Below, piece by piece: positions 1-6,951 of a DNA stretch of 18,653 nt. Location of the stretch: positions 1 to 18,653 of the forward strand of contig CAZVFX010000137.1 of the NCBI GenBank assembly GCA_964626565.1, given 5' to 3'. Numbering within the stretch: the stretch's first letter is position 1; each line of letters opens with the position of its first letter. This DNA is from CAZVFX01 sp964626565. GTDB taxonomy: Bacteria; Myxococcota_A; UBA9042; CAIXZC01. Under the pieces are notes generated by a model. It saw nothing but the letters and a program-made list of their open reading frames with translations. It did no database searches and was not told the DNA's origin. A program made the translations under genes and the position numbers.

Positions 1-2
1 TC

Positions 3-524
3 GAAGGAATGATGGTGTTCTTCGATGCGAAGCTGGGCGGCGACCGGGTGTTTGGCGCGGGGGCCGGGGCGGTGGGTTTCTCGGGGGACCAACCCAGCGG
101 CACGGCGGCGGCGGCGGGCGCCCCCCCGGGGGGCGGGGCGCCCGCGGCCGCGGACGACCGGGAAGTGGAAGGATTCTTCACCAGCGTCAACGGCTTATGG
201 GGCGTCGATCTGTCAGACCGGCTCGCCCTGGGCGGGAACTTCCGGCTGGACGTCGAACGTCTCGGCGCTGATGAGGCGTCCGGGGACACGGTCGCGACTT
301 TCACCGCCAGTCTGGCTCTGGGAGTGGCGCTGACGGATCGGCTGGGAGCATTTGCAGAGGCGATTCAGGAGGTGGCTGAGGGCGACGAATACACGACGCT
401 GGCCGATGCCGGGCTCACATTCCTGGTGACCCCCCACGTGCAACTCGACGCCTACGGCGGGGCGGACGTTACCGACCCCGGGGGTGCCTGGTTCGCCGGC
501 ACGGGAGCGATAGTTCTGTTCTGA
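3..524 (+). CDS. Outer-membrane transporter-like beta-barrel protein, 3' part only
   Basis: The frame is open to the left edge of the window, so the N-terminus is missing; the ATGs at 9 and 12 need not be the real start. The visible ~174 residues alternate polar and hydrophobic residues as in beta-strands. The C-terminal third (strand, 'DRLGAFAEAI', 'ADAGLTFLVTPHVQLDAYGG', 'WFAGTGAIVLF') matches in style the end of the 'transporter'/MetA-pathway outer-membrane family, including the terminal aromatic F used for barrel insertion. Near residues 30-50 of the visible part there is a low-complexity Ala/Gly/Pro stretch encoded by a very GC-rich inverted repeat, probably a surface or periplasmic loop. 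The gene converges with the cytochrome cluster, so it is not part of that operon. Substrate cannot be inferred. The coding call is firm; the family assignment is by recognition only. Confidence 0.72.
   Translation, partial: EGMMVFFDAKLGGDRVFGAGAGAVGFSGDQPSGTAAAAGAPPGGGAPAAADDREVEGFFTSVNGLWGVDLSDRLALGGNFRLDVERLGADEASGDTVATFTASLALGVALTDRLGAFAEAIQEVAEGDEYTTLADAGLTFLVTPHVQLDAYGGADVTDPGGAWFAGTGAIVLF
114..145. repeat. GC-only inverted repeat inside the barrel gene
   Basis: Arms GCGGGCGCCCC (114-124) and GGGGCGCCCGC (135-145) are perfect 11-base reverse complements. They are separated by a 10-base spacer whose CCC and GGG can also pair. It lies in frame and encodes the Ala/Gly/Pro-rich linker. A hairpin this stable could stall replication or sequencing. 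Confidence 0.8.
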
Positions 525-535
525 ACCGTGAGTTG

Positions 536-547
536 GCCGGTACCGGC
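536..547. terminator. Palindrome between convergent stop codons, possible bidirectional terminator
   Basis: GCCGGTACCGGC is a perfect 12-base palindrome sitting in the 24-base gap between two convergent stop codons (TGA at 522-524 and the minus-strand TGA at 549-551). The position suits a shared terminator. The stem is short and there is no U-tract on either side, so an efficient intrinsic terminator is doubtful. Confidence 0.35.
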
Positions 548-548
548 T

Positions 549-833
549 TCAGTCGGTTTGAACATCGTTGCCATCGCCAGGTTTCTCCGCGTTGGCGTAT
601 TCCTGGACCAGGGCCATCTGCCCGCTGTCGAGCCTCTGCTTTCCCTCATGAATCTGGCCCAGCGTCATGAGGTCGAGCCCCCTCAGAGTCTCCGGGGCCG
701 GCTCGTCATGACAGGCGGTGCATTTCCGCGCCACCAATCGGCGCCCCGGGTGCATGGTGTTGAGCGCACACCCCACTTGAGAGATGATCAGCAAAAATAG
801 TGCCGACGCCGCCATTGTCAGCTTCAGCTTCAT
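549..833 (-). CDS. Small monoheme c-type cytochrome lipoprotein
   Basis: A 94-residue protein. The ATG at 833 follows a GGGAGG ribosome site and opens directly into a signal peptide (MKLKLTMAASALFLLIISQ). A lipobox-like VGC puts the lipidated cysteine at residue 22; Gln at -3 is atypical. A single haem motif CTACH is at residues 38-42. The remaining ~50 residues include 'LMTLGQIHEGKQRLDSGQMALVQEYA', with Met residues that could serve as sixth ligand. It is the last gene of the minus-strand run, 16 bases after the barrel gene, and has no recognisable catalytic domain. Likely role (inference): a small periplasmic electron carrier tethered to a membrane. A longer reading frame extends upstream, but it has no signal peptide there and overlaps the barrel gene. 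Confidence 0.8.
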   Translation of the reverse strand: MKLKLTMAASALFLLIISQVGCALNTMHPGRRLVARKCTACHDEPAPETLRGLDLMTLGQIHEGKQRLDSGQMALVQEYANAEKPGDGNDVQTD

Positions 834-849
834 AGTAGACCTCCCGCAC

Positions 850-1602
850 CTAGAGCATGATGCCCCACAACACCCGGAAGATATGCCTGGCTTCGTCTTC
901 GTCCCCCTGTATCCGGGTGCCGAAGCTGGCATCCCAGAACAACCTCCCGGTGGCGAATGATAACGAAGGGCCCGTGTACATCCTGGTGCCGGAGAACTCC
1001 AGCTCCTCCTCGCCGCTTGCATAGTTGAACTCCGGCTCCCACTGCATACGGAGTTGAGTCTCGACGCCGGCGGTGAACCACTTCGTGAACGCCCAGCCGG
1101 TTCCCAGCGATGAGTTGAGCTTGTGACCGACGTCACCAGTCAGCGGGCCTTGTTCAAACATGGTGTCAAGGGCGATAATCAATTTGCCGAACTCCCGCCC
1201 CAGGATCAGCCGTTCCTCAAGCGCGACATCGCCGTTCGCCAACTGGATGAACTCAAAGTACAGGAGGAAGTCCACCGGTAGTTCGCCGCGGGCAAGTGGC
1301 ATATACCGGGCGCGCAACTTGTAGCCTTGCCAGGACGAAGGGCTGTACATCTGATACATGGCGAGATCGAAGCCGTCGAAAACGCCGTACTCCACCTCGA
1401 ATTGGTGCGACCATCCATAGATGTTCTCGTCCAACAGGCGATTGTGTTTGACCTGTCCCGTCATGTAGTACTCAAGCTCAAGCTCTCCTTCCGGAATGGT
1501 CCTGGGCTCGTAGGTGAAGGCGAAGCTGCGTCGATCCGCTTGCGCGCTGCCGGCGATCAACAGGAAAACAACGGCGGCGCAGAGTGCTGGGGTGCTTCTC
1601 AT
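850..1602 (-). CDS. Putative outer-membrane beta-barrel protein of the cytochrome cluster
   Basis: A 250-residue protein. The ATG at 1602 has GGGAG upstream and starts a clear signal peptide (charged start, hydrophobic core, cleavage near residue 22 after 'AQA'). The mature part has no long hydrophobic helix. It consists of short strands rich in alternating aromatics ('LELEYYMTGQ', 'HQFEVEYGVFDGFDLAMYQMY', 'LPVDFLLYFEF'), typical of outer-membrane barrels. It carries no haem motif. It lies 19 bases after the cupredoxin gene and 16 bases before the terminal cytochrome lipoprotein, so all three are probably co-transcribed. It might form a pore or a sheath around an outer-membrane electron carrier (inference). 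I do not recognise the exact family. An in-frame ATG 17 codons upstream (1653) gives a less likely hydrophilic extension into the previous gene. Confidence 0.75.
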   Translation of the reverse strand: MRSTPALCAAVVFLLIAGSAQADRRSFAFTYEPRTIPEGELELEYYMTGQVKHNRLLDENIYGWSHQFEVEYGVFDGFDLAMYQMYSPSSWQGYKLRARYMPLARGELPVDFLLYFEFIQLANGDVALEERLILGREFGKLIIALDTMFEQGPLTGDVGHKLNSSLGTGWAFTKWFTAGVETQLRMQWEPEFNYASGEEELEFSGTRMYTGPSLSFATGRLFWDASFGTRIQGDEDEARHIFRVLWGIML

Positions 1603-1621
1603 GGTCTTTCTCCCTTTCGGC

Positions 1622-2362
1622 TTATTTGGCTTCCATTGTGAAATCGGCTTCAACGCTGGCAGAGGGGCCGACCTTCACTTTTTGAGTGAGAACTCCGGCG
1701 GATTCGTGCCAGATCTTGAGCGTGTATGTTCCTGGTGGTACGTCATCGATGACAAAGGTCCCGTCGCTTGCGGTTACGGTATGGTAGGGATGCTTGAAAC
1801 TGTGGATCCACGCTCGCATCCAGACGTGCCCGGAGTCACATTGGACCTTCATGATCCCCGCCTGACGGATCTTCTTCTTGGACTTCTGGCCCTTTCTGGG
1901 CATCCCGATGTTGAAGGCCGTGACCTTGGTCTTCTGGAAGACCGGATGTGTTGTGTGAAGAATCGGGTCATGGTTTTCCACCATTACCGAGGCGCCCCGG
2001 TCCAGGGTCTGAACATGGGGGAGAAAACGGCAGTCCTCGTTGACCATGGACCCCATCTTCTTCGCCCGCTTCTTGCCCCGTTGGATACCTTCCAGCCAGA
2101 CCGCCACGTTTTTGAGCCCCTTCCCTGCATCAACTACATAGTAGGGAGTGATCAGCGGTCGCACGCCGTGACAGAAATCCCTGTCTTCAGCGTTGAGGTC
2201 GGCAGGAAACTGGGCCTGCGGCAACTCGCTCGGGTTGCCGTTGAGCTTGACCGTACCGCTGATTTTGCCTCCCTTGGCGACCTCGATGGTCTCATAGGCG
2301 AGAGCGGCAAAGGGAAAGGTGAGCAGCATGCATGCAGCGGACACCATTCGTAGTGGTTTCAT
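1622..2362 (-). CDS. Periplasmic cupredoxin-like protein with carboxypeptidase-regulatory/CnaB-like C-terminus
   Basis: A 246-residue secreted protein. The signal peptide is cleaved near residue 22 (FAALA). The central region has cupredoxin-style copper ligands: H136/H139 in 'PILHTTHPVF', then C175, H179 and M182 in 'CDSGHVWM', the Cys-His-Met cluster expected of a type 1 copper site. The tail after about residue 195 ('DGTFVIDDVPPGTYTLKIWHE') is a beta-sandwich of the carboxypeptidase-regulatory/CnaB type. This combination recurs in deltaproteobacteria beside multihaem cytochromes (recollection, not a search). There is no CxxCH. Its ATG overlaps the stop of the octaheme gene (ATGA, 2359-2362), so translation is coupled. 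Likely role: a copper electron carrier exchanging electrons with the neighbouring cytochromes (inference). A purely structural or metal-binding role is possible. Confidence 0.83.
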   Translation of the reverse strand: MKPLRMVSAACMLLTFPFAALAYETIEVAKGGKISGTVKLNGNPSELPQAQFPADLNAEDRDFCHGVRPLITPYYVVDAGKGLKNVAVWLEGIQRGKKRAKKMGSMVNEDCRFLPHVQTLDRGASVMVENHDPILHTTHPVFQKTKVTAFNIGMPRKGQKSKKKIRQAGIMKVQCDSGHVWMRAWIHSFKHPYHTVTASDGTFVIDDVPPGTYTLKIWHESAGVLTQKVKVGPSASVEADFTMEAK

Positions 2363-4701
2363 CGTTTTTCTCCTCTGGTTTTGTTGAGTTTCTCCAGTTC
2401 CAGGCTCAATTGGGAATCCTGCCCGAAGAGCATGGTAAGAGTAACCAGGATATCGATCTGGCCATCCACCTTGCCGCCCAACAGTTCCGGGTAAGGCGTC
2501 GTGAAACTGTCGGGAATGTCATCGTCCTCGAGCGGGAATAGGGTCGGCATCTTGGTTCCGGGCTGAATGAGGTGAGGGGTAAGCAACCACCTGCGCTGCC
2601 AGCCCGGCTTCAGCCGTTTCCAGGACAAGGCCAGGTCTGGTGCTCGCTCCGCCGGAGTCAGCGTTTTCATTGTTGAAACTGCGTGACACTTCAGGCACTG
2701 CAGTTTGTCAAAAAGCCACACGGCATCATCAAGGTCGGCTTCCTGAATGTTGGCCACCTCCACGGCCTCAAACGGGTACGCCCGCTGGTTCCGATAGGCC
2801 AGGTACTCGATGACGCTCTCGACCTGCCCCGGCTTGAATTCGAAGGTTGGCATCCGAGCGGTCAGCCAGGGCCTGACCTTGCCTGGTTTGCGGAGGAAGT
2901 CATGCAGCCACGGAAACTGGAACTTCTCGCCGGCGAAGGTGAGCGGCGGCGGCGCGGTGGCAGGATCGTCATAGAACGTGCGCACCTGGCCGCCGTGGGG
3001 CACGTAATGGATCTCCAGCAGTTCTCCGTCCTCGTCCATTTCCCGTATCTCATCACGCCCGATTTCATGACAGCCCCGGCAGTTGAATTGGCGCACCAGG
3101 CGCTCGCCTTCATGCATGGCGAGGGTCCTCGCATCCAGTTTGCTGCGGAAGCGGGGGGGCGCCCAATCGTCGCGATCGGACATCACCATGATGCTGAGGT
3201 CATGAACTTCTTCCGCCGACAGTCCGTTGTGAGGCATGAAGAGTTGGACGCCCGGTCTTTCCATGCGTCTGGGCGCGGCCAGCTTGATGGGAGTCCACTC
3301 CTGCAGGAAGGTCGGAGTGTCGTCGGGTGTTGGGGTGTTACCCCACTCCAGGGAGTCGGGAGTCTTGCTGCCGAAATCGTCCAGTTGAGGCCCTGCCCTG
3401 CCGGCTTTTTCGAATCCGGGAATGCTGTGACAGCCGTAGCAGCCGTATTTCTGCACTGCTCGTCTCCCCTCTTCTACGAGTTCCTCGTCGGAGTTCCAAC
3501 CCCGGCCGCTGGCCGCCGGTTGGCCCTCCTTTCGAAGCGAGACCAGATAGGAGGTGAGTTGGTTGATTTCCTCGGTAGAAAGGCGAAGGTCCGGCATCCT
3601 GGTTGAGGGTCTGAGCGCTGCGGGCCTGCCCAACCAGGCCGTGAGCCATGCTGCCGTGGCCTTCTCCCCCTGGCGGTCCAGGCGCGGGCCGAAGTCGGCT
3701 TCAGCGACCGAAGCTTCACCTTCGCCAGATTCGGGTCCCAGGCGGTGACATCCCCGGCAGCCGATGGTGTTGAAGAGCCTCTTGCCCGCCTTGATGCTCT
3801 CTTCAGTGCTGCCGGCCTTCCGGTTCCCGCCGGCCAGCGGTTCCGGTGCGTGCAAACTCCCCAGGAAGGCGGCAATGGCCCTGGGTTCCTTTTCCTTCAA
3901 CGCGAGCCAATCTGCATAGCGCTCGCTGTCCTCCGGCGATGGCTCGCCACTTTCCGGCTCCACCGGCGGCGGCCAGAACTCGGGCATGCGGGTGCCGGGG
4001 CGGAACTTCCCAGGGTCTGCAAGCCACGCCTCGAGAAACTCCGGCGAGTGCTTGGCCCGGGTGTGTTTCAGTTCGGGGCCCGCGTCGAAATCGCTTTCGA
4101 ATACCTTTGTTGTGTGGCACCCGAAGCATCGCTTGTCCTCGAACGTTCTGCGCCCCCGGTTGAAGGCGGCCGCCCCCGGTATTTCGAATTCCTGATTATG
4201 GCACTGTACGCACGTGGACTCAACCAGCTTGCCGGGCAGCAGCGGCTTTTCCCAGTAAGGGTCTTTGCGCCCGTGGGCGAACTGCCGGCTTCCGATCCCC
4301 TTTGTCTGTGGCCCCTGGCCGTGATGGCAGATGGTGCAACCGTAAAGTTCAACCGGGTGGTTCTTTCCGAGCAACTCCTTCCGACGAGGATGGGTGCGGA
4401 ACTGCGCGGGCAACTCGGAAGACTCGAAACCCGCTCGGTCGATAGCCGGATGGCAGGTCAAACAGCGGTCGACTACCCCCATGTCGGGATTGGTTGTCTG
4501 CTCAATTTCGATGGGCACCGGAGCCTGGCCCAGGCCGGCTGCAACGCTGTTGAAGCGGGCGCGTATGTTCTTCCACGGCCTGCGGGTGACCGTTTCATCC
4601 CATACCGTCCAGAGCGCAGCGGCCAGAGACAACCCGGCGAGTAGCAGGAACAAGCCGCGATGGCTTGTTTGTTCCACCGGTTCTTTGGGTCTTCCAGACA
4701 C
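2359..4701 (-). CDS. Membrane-anchored octaheme c-type cytochrome associated with the Rieske/cytochrome b complex
   Basis: A 780-residue protein with a GTG start at 4701 behind a strong AGGAGG site. One transmembrane anchor lies at about residues 16-34, and the rest is periplasmic. Eight CxxCH motifs start at C80, C122, C164, C192, C315, C421, C541 and C669. The last five each precede a Met-Pro or similar Met motif (M239, M369, M489, M617, M718; 'GTRMP', 'STRMP', 'ARMP', 'TKMP'), as in repeated class I cytochrome c domains with Met axial ligands. The first three haems are close together and lack such Met motifs, so they may be bis-His. It follows the subunit IV gene by 15 bases and overlaps the cupredoxin gene. 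Likely role (inference): a replacement for cytochrome c1/f that takes electrons from the Rieske protein and passes them along a haem chain. I see no enzyme active-site signature. Confidence 0.88.
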   Translation of the reverse strand: MSGRPKEPVEQTSHRGLFLLLAGLSLAAALWTVWDETVTRRPWKNIRARFNSVAAGLGQAPVPIEIEQTTNPDMGVVDRCLTCHPAIDRAGFESSELPAQFRTHPRRKELLGKNHPVELYGCTICHHGQGPQTKGIGSRQFAHGRKDPYWEKPLLPGKLVESTCVQCHNQEFEIPGAAAFNRGRRTFEDKRCFGCHTTKVFESDFDAGPELKHTRAKHSPEFLEAWLADPGKFRPGTRMPEFWPPPVEPESGEPSPEDSERYADWLALKEKEPRAIAAFLGSLHAPEPLAGGNRKAGSTEESIKAGKRLFNTIGCRGCHRLGPESGEGEASVAEADFGPRLDRQGEKATAAWLTAWLGRPAALRPSTRMPDLRLSTEEINQLTSYLVSLRKEGQPAASGRGWNSDEELVEEGRRAVQKYGCYGCHSIPGFEKAGRAGPQLDDFGSKTPDSLEWGNTPTPDDTPTFLQEWTPIKLAAPRRMERPGVQLFMPHNGLSAEEVHDLSIMVMSDRDDWAPPRFRSKLDARTLAMHEGERLVRQFNCRGCHEIGRDEIREMDEDGELLEIHYVPHGGQVRTFYDDPATAPPPLTFAGEKFQFPWLHDFLRKPGKVRPWLTARMPTFEFKPGQVESVIEYLAYRNQRAYPFEAVEVANIQEADLDDAVWLFDKLQCLKCHAVSTMKTLTPAERAPDLALSWKRLKPGWQRRWLLTPHLIQPGTKMPTLFPLEDDDIPDSFTTPYPELLGGKVDGQIDILVTLTMLFGQDSQLSLELEKLNKTRGEKR

Positions 4702-4716
4702 CTGACTTACTTCCTC

Positions 4717-5646
4717 CTAAATGTTGAACCAGGGCGTAACCCACACGTATTTGACCGACAAGACCAGCCGCAAAGCCATCTTGATGGGCAGTGAGAGCAT
4801 GGTCATAAACAGGAATGCGGTGACGGCGTAGCGCAGCTTCCCGAAGTCGGCCAGGCGCCCGGAGGCGCGCCTTACAAGCCAGTAGACCCAGGCCAGTCCG
4901 TAGTAGCCAAGGACGGTGGCGCCTCCGAAGCATGAGGCGGCCAGGGGGGATTCGATGCCGAACAGGGCCGGCCAACTGACGGTCGCACTGTTGACCTGCA
5001 ATCTCGTGTCCCACCCTTCCCAGGGCCAGACCCAGTTCCATCCGGGGCCTCGAAAGAAGGTTCCGACAATGATCAGTCCGACCCACAGCACTATGAAGCC
5101 GAACAGGAAGGTGAGGATTTCGAAACGACGCTCCCGAAAGCTGAAGTAGCCGTTTCCCCGCCTGTTGGTGTCGAGGTACGGGATTGCGCTGAGGCCAACG
5201 ATGATCAAAAGGGGAAACACGACGCCGGCGATCCACGGATCGAAGTACACCAGCAACTCCTGAAGCCCGACAAAATACCACGGCGCCTTGCTCGGGTTCG
5301 GCGTCCGGTTGGGGTCTGCCATCTGTTCTAGAGGGGCATCAATCAGGATGGACCAGACCGCAAGCAACACCATGACCGCCAGAGCGGTCAACAGCTCAAC
5401 GCGGACCAGGTACGGCCACGTGTGTACCTTTGCGTTGTGGACCCCACCGGTCCCGCCCGGACCCGGCTTCGGGCCGGGGGCCTGCATGTCGTCCGCAACG
5501 GCGTCCACGCCTCCCTTCATCAAGACACGGTCGTTGCTTCGGGCCGTACGCCACCAGTAGACAAGTAGAGCGAAGATGCCGGGAACCATCACCAGGATCG
5601 GCAGATTGTCGGGTTTTAGGAGTATGTCCATGAAGGAGGTCTTCAA
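4717..5646 (-). CDS. Cytochrome b C-terminal half (subunit IV/PetD-like) of a split bc complex
   Basis: A 309-residue membrane protein with about six transmembrane segments. It corresponds to the C-terminal part of cytochrome b, which forms the quinol site with the Rieske protein. The hallmark is 'KAPWYFVGLQELL', the PEWY-type quinol-oxidation loop in its PWYF variant. The loop after the first helix is Gly/Pro-rich ('APGPKPGPGGTGG'). I chose the TTG at 5646 because it overlaps the upstream stop (TTGA) and has GGGGAGGGGG before it. The ATG at 5631, five codons downstream, has no ribosome site but cannot be excluded. The length is about twice that of plastid subunit IV (~160) and fits the longer forms of deltaproteobacterial-type complexes. 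It acts with the b6-like protein, the Rieske protein and the octaheme protein. Confidence 0.9.
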   Translation of the reverse strand: MKTSFMDILLKPDNLPILVMVPGIFALLVYWWRTARSNDRVLMKGGVDAVADDMQAPGPKPGPGGTGGVHNAKVHTWPYLVRVELLTALAVMVLLAVWSILIDAPLEQMADPNRTPNPSKAPWYFVGLQELLVYFDPWIAGVVFPLLIIVGLSAIPYLDTNRRGNGYFSFRERRFEILTFLFGFIVLWVGLIIVGTFFRGPGWNWVWPWEGWDTRLQVNSATVSWPALFGIESPLAASCFGGATVLGYYGLAWVYWLVRRASGRLADFGKLRYAVTAFLFMTMLSLPIKMALRLVLSVKYVWVTPWFNI

Positions 5647-6428
5647 CGTGCACCCCCTCCCCGCTTCCGTACGGGACCGCTGATTCCGCCGTCAATTCGT
5701 ACCCGCCAGAAGTGGAGAATCAAGCCAACAATCAGCAACAGTGGCAGTGCGATGCAGTGCAGAACATAGAACCTGAGCAACGCAGCCGGCCCGACCGTCG
5801 AGTCTCCCAGCAAAGCGGCCCGGAGGTCGGTCTCGGCAGTTACTCCGGTAAGCTCGGCAAAGGGGCCTTCATGTCCGAACAGTGGAGTGGCGCCGGCCAT
5901 GCCGGTGCCCACCGTGACCGCCCACATGGACAGTTGGTCCCACGGCAACAGGTAGCCCGTGAAGCTCAACAGCATGGTCATCGTCAGCAGAAAGACGCCT
6001 ACCACCCAGTTGAACTGCCGGGGAGGTTTGTAAGAACCGGTCAGAAAAACCCGCAGCATATGCACCCAGACCATGATTACCATCGCATGGGCGGCCCAGC
6101 GATGCAGGTTCCGGTTGAACATCCCGAAGGGCACGTCGAAATCGAGGTACTTCAGGTCCGCATATGCGTACTCGACCGTCGGACGATAGAAGAACATCAG
6201 GACTACACCCGTGACCATCGTAACCAGAAAGAGGAGGAAGCTGATACCACCGGCGCCCCAGGTGAAACCCAAACGCACTCCATGCCTGGGAACCTTCGGC
6301 GGATGCAGGTGGAGCCATACCGTCTTCAGGATTATCCTGGCGCGGTTTCCGGGCGAATCAACGTTGGGTACCCTGAAAACCGATGCCCACAGCGATGGCC
6401 GGGTAGCTTTGTTGCTCTTTTCGTTCAT
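5643..6428 (-). CDS. Cytochrome b6-like N-terminal half of a split cytochrome b
   Basis: A 261-residue protein with four main transmembrane helices that bind two b haems. The ligand histidines are visible: H109 and H123 in helix B (14 apart), and H224 and H239 in helix D (15 apart, the spacing of cytochrome b6 rather than b of bc1). Further b6-like landmarks are 'FYRPTVEYAYADLKYL', 'GYLLPWDQLSMWAV' and the C-terminal 'GGISGPV'. The cysteine that holds haem c_i in cytochrome b6 (before LGGIT) aligns with Gly in 'FTWGAGGIS', so covalent haem c_i is not expected. The ATG at 6428 is one base after the Rieske stop and has no good ribosome site, suggesting translational coupling. A longer frame to 6479 runs back into the Rieske gene and adds no conserved sequence. 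The product pairs with the subunit IV-like protein. Confidence 0.92.
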   Translation of the reverse strand: MNEKSNKATRPSLWASVFRVPNVDSPGNRARIILKTVWLHLHPPKVPRHGVRLGFTWGAGGISFLLFLVTMVTGVVLMFFYRPTVEYAYADLKYLDFDVPFGMFNRNLHRWAAHAMVIMVWVHMLRVFLTGSYKPPRQFNWVVGVFLLTMTMLLSFTGYLLPWDQLSMWAVTVGTGMAGATPLFGHEGPFAELTGVTAETDLRAALLGDSTVGPAALLRFYVLHCIALPLLLIVGLILHFWRVRIDGGISGPVRKRGGGAR

Positions 6429-6429
6429 G

Positions 6430-6951
6430 TCACGTGTTTGAATCGAAGCGCAAGTAAGCCCCAGCGCGCTCCCATTCACCTTTTTCCTTGCGAAAACGAA
6501 CGGCCGTATCCACCATCAACTCCCCCTCTTCATTGAGGAAAATCTTCACTCTCTCCAACGGGCGCGGTGCCGGGCCTTCGAAATTATCTCCATTGAGACG
6601 AAAACCGCTTCCATGGCAGAAACACTTGAACTTCTTCTGGCCGGGCTTCCAGCTCGGCACACAGCCGAGGTGAGTACAGGAAGAACGCAAGGCATAGAAT
6701 CCCGTCTCCTCGCGAACTACGATGACCTGATGGCTCTTCTTCCACCTTTCCGATATTTCTCCCACGGCGAAATTCTCGGGCTTGCCGATGTTCAAAGTGG
6801 TGGGTGGATGGAAGCGCACTCGGGGGAACAATAGCCTTCCTGCGCCAGCCACGATTACACCTGCCGTGGCGGCCACAAATCCCAATCCTGTCCGCGTCAG
6901 CAGATCCCGGCGCGTGAGCAGCGTCGGGGCCTTGGTGCCATTATCATTCAT
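6430..6951 (-). CDS. Rieske 2Fe-2S protein of the quinol-cytochrome c/plastocyanin-type complex
   Basis: A 173-residue protein. The N-terminus carries a twin-arginine motif (TRRDLL) followed by a hydrophobic stretch at residues 22-42, serving as Tat signal and uncleaved anchor. Cluster motifs are 'CTHLGC' (C92, H94, C97) and 'CFCHGSGF' (C110, C112, H113). C92, H94, C110 and H113 bind the cluster, and C97 and C112 form the stabilising disulfide, as in high-potential Rieske proteins of bc complexes. A GPAPRPL loop follows. The ATG at 6951 is supported by the twin-Arg start; the frame stays open further upstream but that part is the glycosyltransferase gene in another frame. The start overlaps the end of the glycosyltransferase gene by 8 bases, and cytochrome b6 begins one base after its stop. 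Confidence 0.95.
   Translation of the reverse strand: MNDNGTKAPTLLTRRDLLTRTGLGFVAATAGVIVAGAGRLLFPRVRFHPPTTLNIGKPENFAVGEISERWKKSHQVIVVREETGFYALRSSCTHLGCVPSWKPGQKKFKCFCHGSGFRLNGDNFEGPAPRPLERVKIFLNEEGELMVDTAVRFRKEKGEWERAGAYLRFDSNT

Noticed and set aside
528..800. Plus-strand frame of 90 codons after the first barrel gene
   Set aside because: It lies antisense to the small cytochrome lipoprotein, which has a signal peptide, CxxCH and a ribosome site.
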